NCBI RefSeq assembly: GCF_001418335.1
Contig: NZ_LIPP01000088.1
Span: forward strand, 1-62,977
DNA: 62,977 nucleotides
Source: Streptomyces aurantiacus
GTDB lineage: Bacteria; Actinomycetota; Actinomycetes; Streptomycetales; Streptomycetaceae
Reading direction: 5' to 3'
The translations under genes were made by a program, and so were the position numbers. Below are positions 1 through 8,159 of this stretch, piece after piece; the first letter of the stretch is position 1; each line of letters opens with the position of its first letter. Below the pieces are notes generated by a model. That model did not search any database. It saw only the letters and a list, made by a program, of their open reading frames with translations, and had not been told where the DNA came from.

Positions 1-28
1 CGGCAGCATCAGATGTGTATAAGAGACA
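1..28. other. Residual Nextera transposase adapter at contig end
   Basis: Positions 9-28 equal the Nextera mosaic-end core AGATGTGTATAAGAGACA plus flanking bases, and positions 1-8 match the read-1 adapter tail CGGCAGCG with one mismatch at position 8 (a instead of g). This is library adapter, not genomic DNA. The genome begins at about position 29, and the assembly ended here inside an operon. Confidence 0.93.
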
Positions 29-54
29 TGGGCCAGGGGAGGGCTGGTGCTCAT
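29..54 (-). CDS. 5' stub of an ABC-2 permease gene (inferred)
   Basis: An ATG at 52-54 overlaps the TGA of the ABC ATPase gene in the ATGA arrangement that DrrA/DrrB pairs normally use. It reads MSTSPPLA before running into the adapter. Only about eight codons are genomic, so the permease assignment rests on context alone: DrrA-type ATPases are almost always followed by their membrane partner. Confidence 0.35.
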
Positions 55-1028
55 CGGGCAGTCTCCTTGTGCTGGTCGGCCTTGGGCTTGTCGGTGCCGC
101 CGGTCAGGGCGAAGAACACGTCGTCGAGGTCGGGGGTGTGCACGGTCAGCTCGTCCGCCTCGACACCGGCCGAGTCCAGCCAGTCGAGGACGGCGCGCAG
201 CTCGCGCTGGCTGCCGTCGCTGGGGATCTGCAGTGCCAGGGCCTCGTCGTCCCTGGTGACCTCGCGCAGGGCGACCGCGGCGGCCCGGTACGTGACCGGG
301 TCGGTGAACCGCAGCCGCACGTGCCCGCCGGGGACGAGCCGCTTCAGCTCGTCGGCGGTGCCCTCGGCGGCGATCCTGCCGTCGCTCAGCACCGCGATGC
401 GGTCGGCGAGTTCGTCGGCCTCCTCCAGGTACTGGGTGGTGAGGAAGACGGTGACGCCGCCGGCGACCAGCTCGCGGATGATGCCCCATGTGGTGTGGCG
501 GCTGCGGGGGTCCAGGCCGGTGGTCGGCTCGTCCAGGAAGATGATGCGCGGGTCGCCGACCAGCGTCATGGCGAGGTCGAGGCGGCGCTTCATGCCGCCG
601 GAGTAGCCGGCGGCGGGCTTCTTCGCGGCCTCCACCAGATCGAAGCGCTCCAGGAGTTCGGCGGCGGTGCGGCGGCCCTCGGCGCGGGAGAGGTGGTGCA
701 GGTCCGCCATGAGGAGCATGTTCTCCTCGCCGGTGATCAGGCCGTCGACGGCGGAGAACTGCCCGGTGACCCCGATGGCGGCGCGCACGGCCTGCGGGTC
801 GACGGCCAGGTCGTGACCGCCGACGTGCAGGTCACCGGCGTCTGCGCCGATCAGGGTGGAGAGGATCTTGACGGCGGTGGTCTTGCCTGCGCCGTTCGGG
901 CCGAGCAGGGAGAAGACCGTGCCGGCCGGCACCGCCAGGTCGATGCCGTCGAGGACCGTCTTGTCCCCGTATGCCTTGCGCAGCCCCTTGGCCGCTATCG
1001 CGAGCGAGTCCGAAGTCGTTTTCGTCAT
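51..1028 (-). CDS. DrrA-like ABC transporter ATP-binding protein
   Basis: ATPase of a drug-efflux ABC transporter, 325 aa. The N-terminal nucleotide-binding domain (about residues 10-230) shows Walker [10 protein letters not shown], signature YSGGMKRRLD, Walker [14 protein letters not shown] and the switch region TTQYLEEADEL. The C-terminal 90 residues match the DrrA-type tail (DUF4162-like), ending LDDVFFALTG. The ATG at 1028 (MTKTTSD) is chosen over an upstream in-frame ATG because homologues start there. The protein should sit on the inner face of the membrane with a DrrB-like permease whose gene is lost at the contig end. The substrate cannot be told from the sequence. Confidence 0.9.
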   Translation of the reverse strand: MTKTTSDSLAIAAKGLRKAYGDKTVLDGIDLAVPAGTVFSLLGPNGAGKTTAVKILSTLIGADAGDLHVGGHDLAVDPQAVRAAIGVTGQFSAVDGLITGEENMLLMADLHHLSRAEGRRTAAELLERFDLVEAAKKPAAGYSGGMKRRLDLAMTLVGDPRIIFLDEPTTGLDPRSRHTTWGIIRELVAGGVTVFLTTQYLEEADELADRIAVLSDGRIAAEGTADELKRLVPGGHVRLRFTDPVTYRAAAVALREVTRDDEALALQIPSDGSQRELRAVLDWLDSAGVEADELTVHTPDLDDVFFALTGGTDKPKADQHKETAR

Positions 1029-1184
1029 GCCGCAGAGACTGCGGCAGGGCGCTTTCAGAACGCACTCAGAACGCATTCAGTACGCACTCAGCGCGGTTTC
1101 ACGACGGTTCGAGAGCCCTGGAACCGGGTGCGTACCGGCCCGGGAGAGGGGCGGCGCGGTGTGCGCGCCGCCCCTCCCACGGGG

Positions 1185-3560
1185 TCAGGGGGCCCAGGGT
1201 GCCTCGACGGCCCAGGTGGTGTCCTCCGTGAAGGAGGCGGGGTTGTCCCAGGCGTGGGAGCCGCCCGGGGTGGCCAGCCACAACTCGGCGTTGATGTGCC
1301 GCAGATACTGCTCGGGGAAGTTGGACGCGGAGAGCCGTACGCCGCCGCCCGCGCCGCGCACGGCACAGAAGGTCGCGTCGGCGTTGAACACGGCCCCGCT
1401 GCCCGACTCCTTGTACACGCGGAAGTCGCGGTGGCGCAGGTACTGGCCGGCGTAGTTGCGTGACTCGAACGAGTAGCAGGCGCTGTTGGCGAGGCCCGGC
1501 ACGATCCTCCAGGTGGCGTCGCTCTTGAGCAGACCGGCGCTGTTCGCGTCGACCACGTCGGTGTAGGCGGCCCCGTCACGGTGGCGCAGATAGCGGTCGG
1601 TGTAGCCGGAGGTGGTCACCCGCAGGGACTTGTACTGGTTCGTGGGCAGGACGACGGGGGAGGCCGGAGCCCGGGACGCGTCGATGAGGGACAGGTTGGC
1701 GGCCCGGACGCGCGCCGCGTCCACCTTGACGACCTGCCGGTCATAGGTGAGGAGGCCGTTCGCCTCGTTCTCCACGTCGGTGATCTCCGTGTAGACGGAG
1801 GCGGAGAGCCCGGCGGGCATCCGCACCTCGCGCAGGGCGTCCAGAAGACCCACCAGACGGTTGTTCAGGTTGGTCTGGCTCGGCTGGTCCTCGTAACTGA
1901 AGCCGCCACCCGGATACCACTCGTGACCGGAGACCTTGAACCCCAGACCGCCGTACTCGCCGAGGACGGCGGCGCGGGTGGCGCTGGGCACGGTGGTGCC
2001 GGGTCCGACGTAGACATGATGGTCGAGGACGTCGCCGTTGCCGCCGTCGACCGCCCCGCAGCAGTTGATACCGCTCATGTTGTCGACCAGGCGCGAGGGG
2101 TCGTACGCCTTGACGTGGTCGGCGATGCGGGCCTGGTCGTACTGCCCCCATCCCTCGTTCTGGTTGACCCACATCACCACGGAAGGTGAGCTGCGGTGCT
2201 GGTCGATGATGCGGTCGTACTCGGCCTCCCACTGGGTCCGGGCGGCGCTGTCCGGGGCGCGGGTGTCCATCGCGGGCATGTCCTGCCAGACCAGCAGCCC
2301 CAGCTTGTCCGCCCAGTAGAACCAGCGCTGCGGTTCGACCTTGATGTGCTTGCGCACCATGTTGAAGCCGAGGTCCTTGTGTTTCTGCAGGTCGTACTTG
2401 AGGGCGTCGTCGGACGGCGCGGTGTAGATGCCGTCGGGCCAGTAGCCCTGGTCGAGGGTGCCGGTCTGGAAGACGAACTTGCCGTTGAGGACGGGACGCA
2501 GGACGCCGTCGACCCGTGCGATCCCCACGGAGCGCATTCCGGTGTAGCTCCCCACCGAGTCGACGGTGGCCGAACCGGAGAGCAGGTCCGCCTTCACGTC
2601 GTACAGGAACGGGTCCTCGGGCGTCCACAGGTGCGGGCTCGGTACCGGCACCGTGATCGTGCTGCCGACCGCGCCGGTCGCGCTGCCCACCGTCGTCGAG
2701 CCGGAGGACACGGTCACCCTGGCGCTCTGCCCGGAGACGCCGTCACCTCTGACGGTGACCTTGAGGGTGTTGTTCGTGAGGTCGGGCACCATGTCGAGGC
2801 GGGTGATGTGCGCCGGGGCCGTCGGCTCCAGCCACACGGTCTGCCAGATGCCGGACGCCGCCGTGTAGAAGATGCCGCCCCCGGGGTGCGGGGCCACGTC
2901 GTTGATGCGCTGCTTGCCGACGGCCTGGCCGCCCGTCTGGGTGGGGTCCCACACGGACACGACGACCGTGTTGGTGCCGCCGTTGAGCAGAGCGGTGATG
3001 TCGTACGAGAAGGAGTCGTAGCCCCCGCTGTGCGTGCCGCCCGCCTGGGTGCCGTTGACCCAGACCGTGGTACGCCAGTCGCTGGCACCGAAGTTGAGCT
3101 GGACGCGGCGGCCGTTCCAGCCGGCGGGAACCGTGAAGGTGCGCTTGTACCAGAGCTTGTCGTTCTGGGTGATCTTGCGCTGGATGCCGGAGAGCGCGGA
3201 CTCGGCGACGAACGGCACCCGGATCTGGTCGGTGAACGACGAGGGCTGGCCCGCGTCCGCCGAGGTGACCGCGAAATCCCAGATGCCGTTGAGATTGGCC
3301 CAGTCGGGACGGGTGAGCTGGGGGCGCGGATACTCCGGCAGCGGATTGTCGACCGGGACCTGGTTCGTCCACGGGGTGGTCATGGGGGAGGGCTTGGGCG
3401 TCCACGCGGCCGGTGCGGCGGGTGCTGCCTGAACGGTGCCCGTGGCGGTCAGGGCGGCCGTGCACACCAGTGCGAGGGTGGCGAGCGCGGTGGTGATCCG
3501 CCTCGCCCGCTGTCTCAGCCATGCTGCCCAGGGGCGTGGGGCCGGGGTGGTGCTGCGCAT
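1185..3560 (-). CDS. Secreted glycoside hydrolase family 2 protein with C-terminal AbfB domain
   Basis: Probable secreted exo-glycosidase, 791 aa. Residues 1-45 form a signal peptide (Arg-rich start, hydrophobic core, VQAA cleavage region). A GH2 sugar-binding jelly roll, an immunoglobulin-like domain and a TIM barrel follow. Candidate acid/base is Glu469 in NQNEGWG and candidate nucleophile Glu592 in VYTEITD. The last 140 residues hold three QYLRH/RYLRH-type repeats of an AbfB (CBM42-like) beta-trefoil, which binds arabinofuranose side chains. The start at 3560 has AAGGAG upstream. Beta-galactosidase, glucuronidase or arabinopyranosidase activity are all possible. It is divergent from the WGR gene and not obviously in an operon. 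Confidence 0.88.
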   Translation of the reverse strand: MRSTTPAPRPWAAWLRQRARRITTALATLALVCTAALTATGTVQAAPAAPAAWTPKPSPMTTPWTNQVPVDNPLPEYPRPQLTRPDWANLNGIWDFAVTSADAGQPSSFTDQIRVPFVAESALSGIQRKITQNDKLWYKRTFTVPAGWNGRRVQLNFGASDWRTTVWVNGTQAGGTHSGGYDSFSYDITALLNGGTNTVVVSVWDPTQTGGQAVGKQRINDVAPHPGGGIFYTAASGIWQTVWLEPTAPAHITRLDMVPDLTNNTLKVTVRGDGVSGQSARVTVSSGSTTVGSATGAVGSTITVPVPSPHLWTPEDPFLYDVKADLLSGSATVDSVGSYTGMRSVGIARVDGVLRPVLNGKFVFQTGTLDQGYWPDGIYTAPSDDALKYDLQKHKDLGFNMVRKHIKVEPQRWFYWADKLGLLVWQDMPAMDTRAPDSAARTQWEAEYDRIIDQHRSSPSVVMWVNQNEGWGQYDQARIADHVKAYDPSRLVDNMSGINCCGAVDGGNGDVLDHHVYVGPGTTVPSATRAAVLGEYGGLGFKVSGHEWYPGGGFSYEDQPSQTNLNNRLVGLLDALREVRMPAGLSASVYTEITDVENEANGLLTYDRQVVKVDAARVRAANLSLIDASRAPASPVVLPTNQYKSLRVTTSGYTDRYLRHRDGAAYTDVVDANSAGLLKSDATWRIVPGLANSACYSFESRNYAGQYLRHRDFRVYKESGSGAVFNADATFCAVRGAGGGVRLSASNFPEQYLRHINAELWLATPGGSHAWDNPASFTEDTTWAVEAPWAP

Positions 3561-3670
3561 CGTGACTCCTTGGGATGTCGGGAGGCAAGGACGTGCACGT
3601 ACGAAAGGTCCGGACGACGGACGCCGACCGGGCTGACCGAGAGGTCGGCGGCTCGTCGTCTCGGTCTGTA

Positions 3671-3678
3671 CAACGTTG
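3671..3678. promoter_or_regulatory. LacI-like palindromic core in the divergent promoter region
   Basis: The 307-bp gap between the GH2 and WGR genes holds the palindrome CAACGTTG, whose CG centre is typical of LacI-family operators, and a second 8-bp palindrome CTGTACAG at 3719-3726. Either could control the glycosidase gene. No LacI gene is present nearby, so this is weak. Confidence 0.3.
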
Positions 3679-3867
3679 GAAAGAGCGGTAGTTGGCATGA
3701 CAGCACGACACCGACGGCCTGTACAGGTACATGACACGATGAATTGGGGGGCATGGCGTGGAGCTGCCGTCATCCGTCCGGCCGATGGAGTGTCAGTGCC
3801 TGCCCCTACGGTGTGAGCAGTGGGACCCGCCGGAGAGACCGCGGGCCCGCCCTGGGAGGGGTCTGCC

Positions 3868-5316
3868 ATGTCTACCGAGTCCGCGTCGACGACGTATCTG
3901 GAGCTGTCGCAGGAGGACGGCGCCGCGCACAAGTTCTACGAAGTGGCCGTCGACGGCCCGGTGGTGACGGTGCGGTACGGGCGGATCGGTGCCGCCGGGC
4001 AGACCCAGACGACGACGTTCCCCACGGCGGACAAGGCGCGGTCCGCCGCGGCGAAGAAGGTGGGGGAGAAGGTCCGCAAGGGCTACGCTCCGGCGGTCGC
4101 GGGGCAGCGCGCCCCGCGAGCGGTGACCCGGCGTCAGGTGTCCTCGGCACCCTCCACCGCGCGCGCCGTGGCCCCCGTGCTGTGGCGGTTCCGCACCGGG
4201 TCGTCGGCCTTCGGCATCCACGTCGACGACGACCGCTGCTGGGTCGGCAATCAGGCGGGCGACGTCTTCACCCTGGACCACGACGGCGGCGTCCTGGCGC
4301 GCTTCAGCCTGCCGGACGGCGTGAAGTGCCTGGTCGCCGACGATTTCTGGATCTACGCAGGGTGCGACGACGGCCGGGTCTACGACCTGTCCTCGAAGCT
4401 GCCGTTCGCGGCGTACGACGTCGCGGCGGACGTCGACATCTTCTGGCTGGACATCCACGAGGGCGTCCTGAACGTCTCGGACCGCGAAGGCCGGCTCACC
4501 GTCATCGACCACGAGGACGAGCACCAGTGGGCCCGCCGCAGCCAGGGCGAGCACGCCTGGATGGTCCGCGCCGACGACCGTGGCGTCTACCACGGCCACC
4601 AGGGCGGGGTGACCGCCTACGCGCCCGACGGGACCGGCGAGTTGTGGCACACGCCGACCCGCGGCGGTGTCCTGTTCGGCTGGCAGGAGGAGGACGCCGT
4701 GTACGCGGGAACCGCGCATCGCGCGGTCCAGCGGCTGTCGAAGACGACCGGCAGGGTCGAGGCCACCTACGCCTGCGACAGCGCGGTGTACTCGTGCGCC
4801 ACCTCGCCCGGCGGCCGGTTCGTCTTCGCCGGCGACGCCTCCTCGTCGGTCTACTGCTTCGACCGGGACGGCACTCGCCTCTGGAAGCTCGGCACGGGCG
4901 GCGGCTCGGCGCTGTCGATGCAGTACCGCGACGACCGGCTGTACCTGGTGACCACGGACGGCTCGCTGGTGTGCGTGGACGCGAGCGAGGCGGCCGTCTC
5001 GGCGGCGCAGCAGGGCACGGTGCCGGTGGCGCGGGACGTCAAGCTCGCCGAGGCCCTGCCGACCTACGCACCGGTCACGGCCGCGGCCGCGATGGCGACC
5101 GTCTCCCGGGCGCCGGCCGGAGCGATCGTCGTCGAGTGCGTCCAGACGACCGGCCGACTGCGCGTCCACGTGGTGTCCGAGGGCTACGACTCGTCCTGGA
5201 ACGTCCAGTTCCCGCGCACGATACGCGAGCCCGGAGCCCGCTATGTCGTCGACGCCCTGCACGCGGCGGCCGGCGGTTTCTACCGGGTCCGCGGTGACAT
5301 CCGCCGCCTGCTGTGA
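3868..5316 (+). CDS. WGR domain protein with a beta-propeller-like repeat region
   Basis: A 482-aa protein. Residues 5-75 are a WGR domain (core VTVRYGRIGAAGQ followed by a Lys-rich helix), a nucleic-acid-associated module also found in PARPs and MolR-like proteins. From about residue 105 the chain is a series of 35-45-residue blade-like repeats with GDVFTLDHDGGVL, DGRVYDLSSKL and SVYCFDRDGTRLW, resembling PQQ/WD40 propellers. The ATG at 3868 (MSTES) follows GGGAGGGG. No enzyme motif is visible. Similar actinobacterial proteins are annotated as WGR and WD40 proteins of unknown function. A single-gene unit. Confidence 0.75.
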   Translation: MSTESASTTYLELSQEDGAAHKFYEVAVDGPVVTVRYGRIGAAGQTQTTTFPTADKARSAAAKKVGEKVRKGYAPAVAGQRAPRAVTRRQVSSAPSTARAVAPVLWRFRTGSSAFGIHVDDDRCWVGNQAGDVFTLDHDGGVLARFSLPDGVKCLVADDFWIYAGCDDGRVYDLSSKLPFAAYDVAADVDIFWLDIHEGVLNVSDREGRLTVIDHEDEHQWARRSQGEHAWMVRADDRGVYHGHQGGVTAYAPDGTGELWHTPTRGGVLFGWQEEDAVYAGTAHRAVQRLSKTTGRVEATYACDSAVYSCATSPGGRFVFAGDASSSVYCFDRDGTRLWKLGTGGGSALSMQYRDDRLYLVTTDGSLVCVDASEAAVSAAQQGTVPVARDVKLAEALPTYAPVTAAAAMATVSRAPAGAIVVECVQTTGRLRVHVVSEGYDSSWNVQFPRTIREPGARYVVDALHAAAGGFYRVRGDIRRLL

Positions 5317-5341
5317 CCAGTTCACCGGGCGGGACCGCTGG

Positions 5342-5683
5342 TCAGGACCCGGCCGGACCGGCCGGGCCCCCGAGATCGAGGACGGCCTTGCCGTGGAGGC
5401 GGTGGCCGAGCAGCGCTTGTACCGCCTCGGTGTGTCGCGTCCAGGCGCCGCGCCGGCTGATGCCCGGATCCAGGCGGCCCGCGGCGATCTCCGCGGCCGG
5501 CCACGACAGGTCCGCGGAGAAGTCGGCGGTGGGGTCGCCGACGAGGTAGAAGGTGCGGATCGACCGGTCGTGGCGCCCTTCGTCGCCCTGCAGGGCCTCC
5601 GGCGGCAGCACCGCTGGGGCCTCGGAGGATCGGCCCACGCTGAACAGGGTGCCGCCGACCGACAGGCAGGCGAAGGCGTCGAC
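5342..5683 (-). pseudogene. C-terminal fragment of a zinc-type quinone oxidoreductase/alcohol dehydrogenase
   Basis: The reverse strand encodes 113 residues ending the medium-chain dehydrogenase fold: ACLSVGGTLFSVGRSS, then DRSIRTFYLVGDP, AAGRLDPGIS and LLGHRLHGKAVLDL, the usual last segment of NADPH:quinone reductase-like proteins. The first 200 or so residues, including the Rossmann fold start and any start codon, are missing. Homology stops at about 5683, where a TetR C-terminus begins on the other strand. Confidence 0.75.
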
Positions 5684-6094
5684 TGGGACGTCTGTCTGGA
5701 AGTCCTGGACGGCATGGAGAAGTCCGGGCCGCTGGCCGACGTCTTCCTCGGCGCCATGCTGGCCACCCTGGAGCGCATGGACGAGGACTGGTACCGGCGC
5801 TTCCCGCTCACGCTCCGGCTGATCGCCGACTCGCCCGCACTCGACGGGTACTCGCTGAGGCACTGCACCGAGGTCCAGGCCGAGATCACGCGCCGACTCG
5901 GTGGGCACAACCGCCTCGAACTGCGGCTCCTCATCGAGTTCTTCGTGGCCGCCTGGCGCTGCGCCCCGGACGAATGGCTGCCCGACTGCACACCGGGCGA
6001 ACTCCCCGCGCTCCTGCGCCGGGTCTGCTCAGCCATGGACTCCACTTTCAGCCTGGAGGCACGAGCCCGTTCGGTGCGGTGCGCGTCCCGCTGA
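5678..6094 (+). pseudogene. C-terminal fragment of a TetR-family regulator
   Basis: About 138 codons from VDWDVCLEVLDG onward look like the ligand-binding helices of a TetR regulator (LADVFLGAMLATLERM, then LRLIADSPAL, LELRLLIEFFVAAWR). The N-terminal helix-turn-helix and start codon are absent: the reading frame continues upstream only through antisense sequence of the oxidoreductase stub. The end overlaps the convergent kinase-like gene by 47 bp. Together with the neighbouring stub this looks like a deletion across a divergent tetR/oxidoreductase pair. Confidence 0.7.
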
Positions 6095-7151
6095 TCCGGT
6101 GGATCTCCTCCACCGGGTACGGGGTCTGCCTGCTCCGGTGCTGGAACGTGCGGTTGAAGTCCGAGATCAGGGCGGCGATCGGCGCGTGCCGGGCGATGAG
6201 CGCCGCGGCCCCCTCCGGGATGCCTGCGGGGTGCTTGCCCTCCGCGTAGGCACGTATCAGCGCGTAGCGGCCGTCCCGGTCCTCCGGCCGGAATCCGCAC
6301 AGAGCGGTGACCAGCCAGTTCACCAGGTAGGTGGCGGTGTAGCAGCGGTCGTAGGCCTCATGCCGGTCGAAGAAGTCGCCCTCGTCCCGCGACAGTTCGA
6401 ACCCGGAGGAGACGGCGAGGCCGTAGTCCGTGAAGTAGAGGCGCCGGCCGTCGGTGAGGATGTTCTCGAAGTGCGCGTCGAAGTGCAGGAGTCCGCGGCT
6501 GTTCATGAACGAGGTGCCGGCTGCCAGCTCCCTCTCCACCATGGCGCAGGCCCGGTCGGCGGCTTCGCCACCCGCTTCGTCACCCGTTTCGACCTGGGTG
6601 CCCAGCCACTGGTGCAGGTTCTGCGGGATGTACTCCAGGAACAGCGCGACACTCGCCGAGGACTGCTGGAGTGCCTGGATGCGGCGGCGCACCCGCGATC
6701 CGCCGCCCCAGTAGGCAACAGCCCGTTCGACGTCGGCCAGTTCCTCGGGCAGGGGCGTCGCGTCGGGCAGCACCCGCCAGTGGTACATCAGGGGAAAGCC
6801 CTCATGTTCGGCCGACAGCACCCAGTCCGTCGTCATGGTGTGCACGGCGAGTTCTCGCCAGGCCCCGAAGCCGGGCCCGCCGAGGGCGCCGATGCCGTAA
6901 TGGCAGAAGACGGGCAGCTCGAACAGGTTCGCCGTGGAGCGGACATGCTCAGGTCGCCTCTCCAAGTCCGTGAGGGGCACCCGCTTCACGAAGACCGGGG
7001 TTCCGGCGACCTCCAGCAGGGCCGACGTCCCGCCGATGCCGGAACCGAGGGGCACGGCCGTGTCCACGAGGTCACGCAGGGCGCGATCGCCGTACAGGGC
7101 CAGGGACTCGGAGACGGCGCCATGGGCGGTCAGCCGCGCACCGCGTGACAT
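6048..7151 (-). CDS. Protein kinase-like fold protein
   Basis: A 367-aa protein with a kinase-type catalytic core. A glycine-rich element PLGSGIGGTS is followed by the candidate ATP-binding lysine in VFVKRVP. The catalytic loop LLHFDAHFENIL has the HxDxxxxN spacing but not the canonical HRDLKPEN, and FTDYGLA replaces DFG. This suggests a divergent kinase or phosphotransferase of actinobacterial type, probably cytoplasmic since no membrane segment is seen. The ATG at 7151 (MSRGARL) is preferred over a longer upstream frame rich in Arg/Gly, though no clear RBS precedes it. It is divergent from the response regulator gene. The substrate is unknown. Confidence 0.7.
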   Translation of the reverse strand: MSRGARLTAHGAVSESLALYGDRALRDLVDTAVPLGSGIGGTSALLEVAGTPVFVKRVPLTDLERRPEHVRSTANLFELPVFCHYGIGALGGPGFGAWRELAVHTMTTDWVLSAEHEGFPLMYHWRVLPDATPLPEELADVERAVAYWGGGSRVRRRIQALQQSSASVALFLEYIPQNLHQWLGTQVETGDEAGGEAADRACAMVERELAAGTSFMNSRGLLHFDAHFENILTDGRRLYFTDYGLAVSSGFELSRDEGDFFDRHEAYDRCYTATYLVNWLVTALCGFRPEDRDGRYALIRAYAEGKHPAGIPEGAAALIARHAPIAALISDFNRTFQHRSRQTPYPVEEIHRISGTRTAPNGLVPPG

Positions 7152-7289
7152 GTCAGGGCACTTCACTGCGGCCTCCGTCCGAGCGCGGACCTCGATTCTG
7201 CACCGGCCGCGCGGTCGCGACCCCACTTCGACGGAGTCTTCCGACGGAGTCTCCGGCGCGCCGCCGGGCCCGCCCACGCGGCGTAACGG

Positions 7290-7305
7290 CCTATTGATCA
7301 ACAGG
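7290..7305. promoter_or_regulatory. Near-perfect palindrome around TTGATCAA upstream of the kinase-like gene
   Basis: The 16-bp element CCTATTGATCAACAGG has a perfect TTGATCAA core with CCT/AGG outer arms. It lies in the 245-bp divergent region between the kinase-like gene and the response regulator gene, a reasonable operator position. Confidence 0.35.
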
Positions 7306-7342
7306 AGTTCTACGCTTTCACCTGAACGTCGATACTGGCGGT

Positions 7343-7368
7343 GTGAGGAAAACGTTGTCACACCTCAC
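7343..7368. promoter_or_regulatory. Inverted repeat GTGAGG-N14-CCTCAC upstream of the response regulator gene
   Basis: Two 6-bp arms flank a 14-bp spacer that itself contains the palindrome AACGTT (7351-7356). It lies 29-54 bp before the response regulator start, so it could be an autoregulatory site. Confidence 0.35.
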
Positions 7369-7396
7369 GCCGGCCCGGGTGTAAGGATGGGTCAGA

Positions 7397-8095
7397 ATGG
7401 CCGGTGCGGTCCAAGATGTCGGTATGCGTGTGGTGGTAATAGAGAGCATCCCCCTGATTCTGGGTGGATTGCGTTCCGCTCTCGAAGGGGACGGGATCAC
7501 CGTCGCCGCAGCGACCCACGACCCGCAGACCGGAGTGCGTGCGGTCCGGCAGGAAAAGCCCGATGTGGTCCTCGTCGACCTCGACCTGCCCGGCCGCGCG
7601 GGAACCCGGCTGCTCCAGCAACTGCGTCGGCAGTATCCGGCGCCGCGGCTGATCGCCTCGGTGTCCCCGGAACGCGACGATGACAGCCTGTTGTTGACAA
7701 CGTTGTTGGCGGGGGCCACGGGCTATCTGCTCAAGACCGCGGAGACGGTGGACCTGCTCCGCACCGTGCGCGCCGTGCAGCGGGGATACGTCACGCTGGG
7801 CCCGCGGGCCGGCGGTGAACTCTCCGCCCTGCTGACCCGCCTGGCGGAAGTCGACGGAACACTCCCGTTCCCGGTCCTGACCGACCGGGAACGGGAAGTG
7901 CTGCGACTGGTCTCGCTCGGCTACGGCAATCGCCGCATAGCGCAGGAGCTGTTCATATCGGAGAAGACCGTGCGCAATTACGTCTCGGCCATCCTGCCGA
8001 AGATTCATGTGTCGAGTCGGCTTGAGGCCATTGTGTCCGCACGGCTGGCCGGCCTGGAAACGGCCGGCCCCGGCACGGGCTCCGCGGGTACGTAG
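7397..8095 (+). CDS. Atypical orphan LuxR/NarL-family response regulator
   Basis: A 232-aa DNA-binding response regulator. The receiver domain (10-125) keeps phosphoacceptor Asp61 (VLVDLDLPG) and the conserved Lys in GYLLKTAE, but the acidic pair after beta-1 is altered: RVVVIESIP instead of a DD/DE pair, which weakens Mg binding. The C-terminal HTH (about 158-220) has LTDREREVLRLVSLGYGNRRIAQEL and SEKTVRNYVSAIL. The start at 7397 has AAGGA 9 nt upstream; ATG 7424 is an alternative. No histidine kinase gene is adjacent, so it may act without standard phosphorylation. It converges on the HExxH enzyme gene and may regulate that RiPP-like locus. Confidence 0.85.
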   Translation: MAGAVQDVGMRVVVIESIPLILGGLRSALEGDGITVAAATHDPQTGVRAVRQEKPDVVLVDLDLPGRAGTRLLQQLRRQYPAPRLIASVSPERDDDSLLLTTLLAGATGYLLKTAETVDLLRTVRAVQRGYVTLGPRAGGELSALLTRLAEVDGTLPFPVLTDREREVLRLVSLGYGNRRIAQELFISEKTVRNYVSAILPKIHVSSRLEAIVSARLAGLETAGPGTGSAGT

Positions 8096-8118
8096 CCGCG
8101 CCGGCGGCCCGGGACTTG

Positions 8119-8143
8119 AACGGCCGCTCCTGAGAGGGCCGTT
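8119..8143. terminator. Hairpin between convergent response regulator and HExxH genes
   Basis: Arms AACGGCC (8119-8125) and GGCCGTT (8137-8143) flank an 11-nt loop in the 64-bp gap between two convergent stop codons. It probably serves as a bidirectional terminator without a T tract. Confidence 0.5.
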
Positions 8144-8159
8144 GACCGAACGAGAAGCG

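Noticed and set aside
15..1463. Long forward reading frame opposite the first ABC ATPase
   Set aside because: It is the antisense shadow of a well-supported ATPase and the GH2 3' end, begins in the adapter and shows no family motif.
2196..3734. 512-codon forward frame opposite the GH2 gene
   Set aside because: Antisense of a clear GH2 domain with catalytic motifs; composition is Arg/Gly/Val-rich shadow sequence.
3744..5297. 517-codon forward frame across the WGR gene
   Set aside because: Very Arg/Pro/Gly-rich alternate frame; the overlapping WGR frame carries recognisable domain sequence and an RBS.
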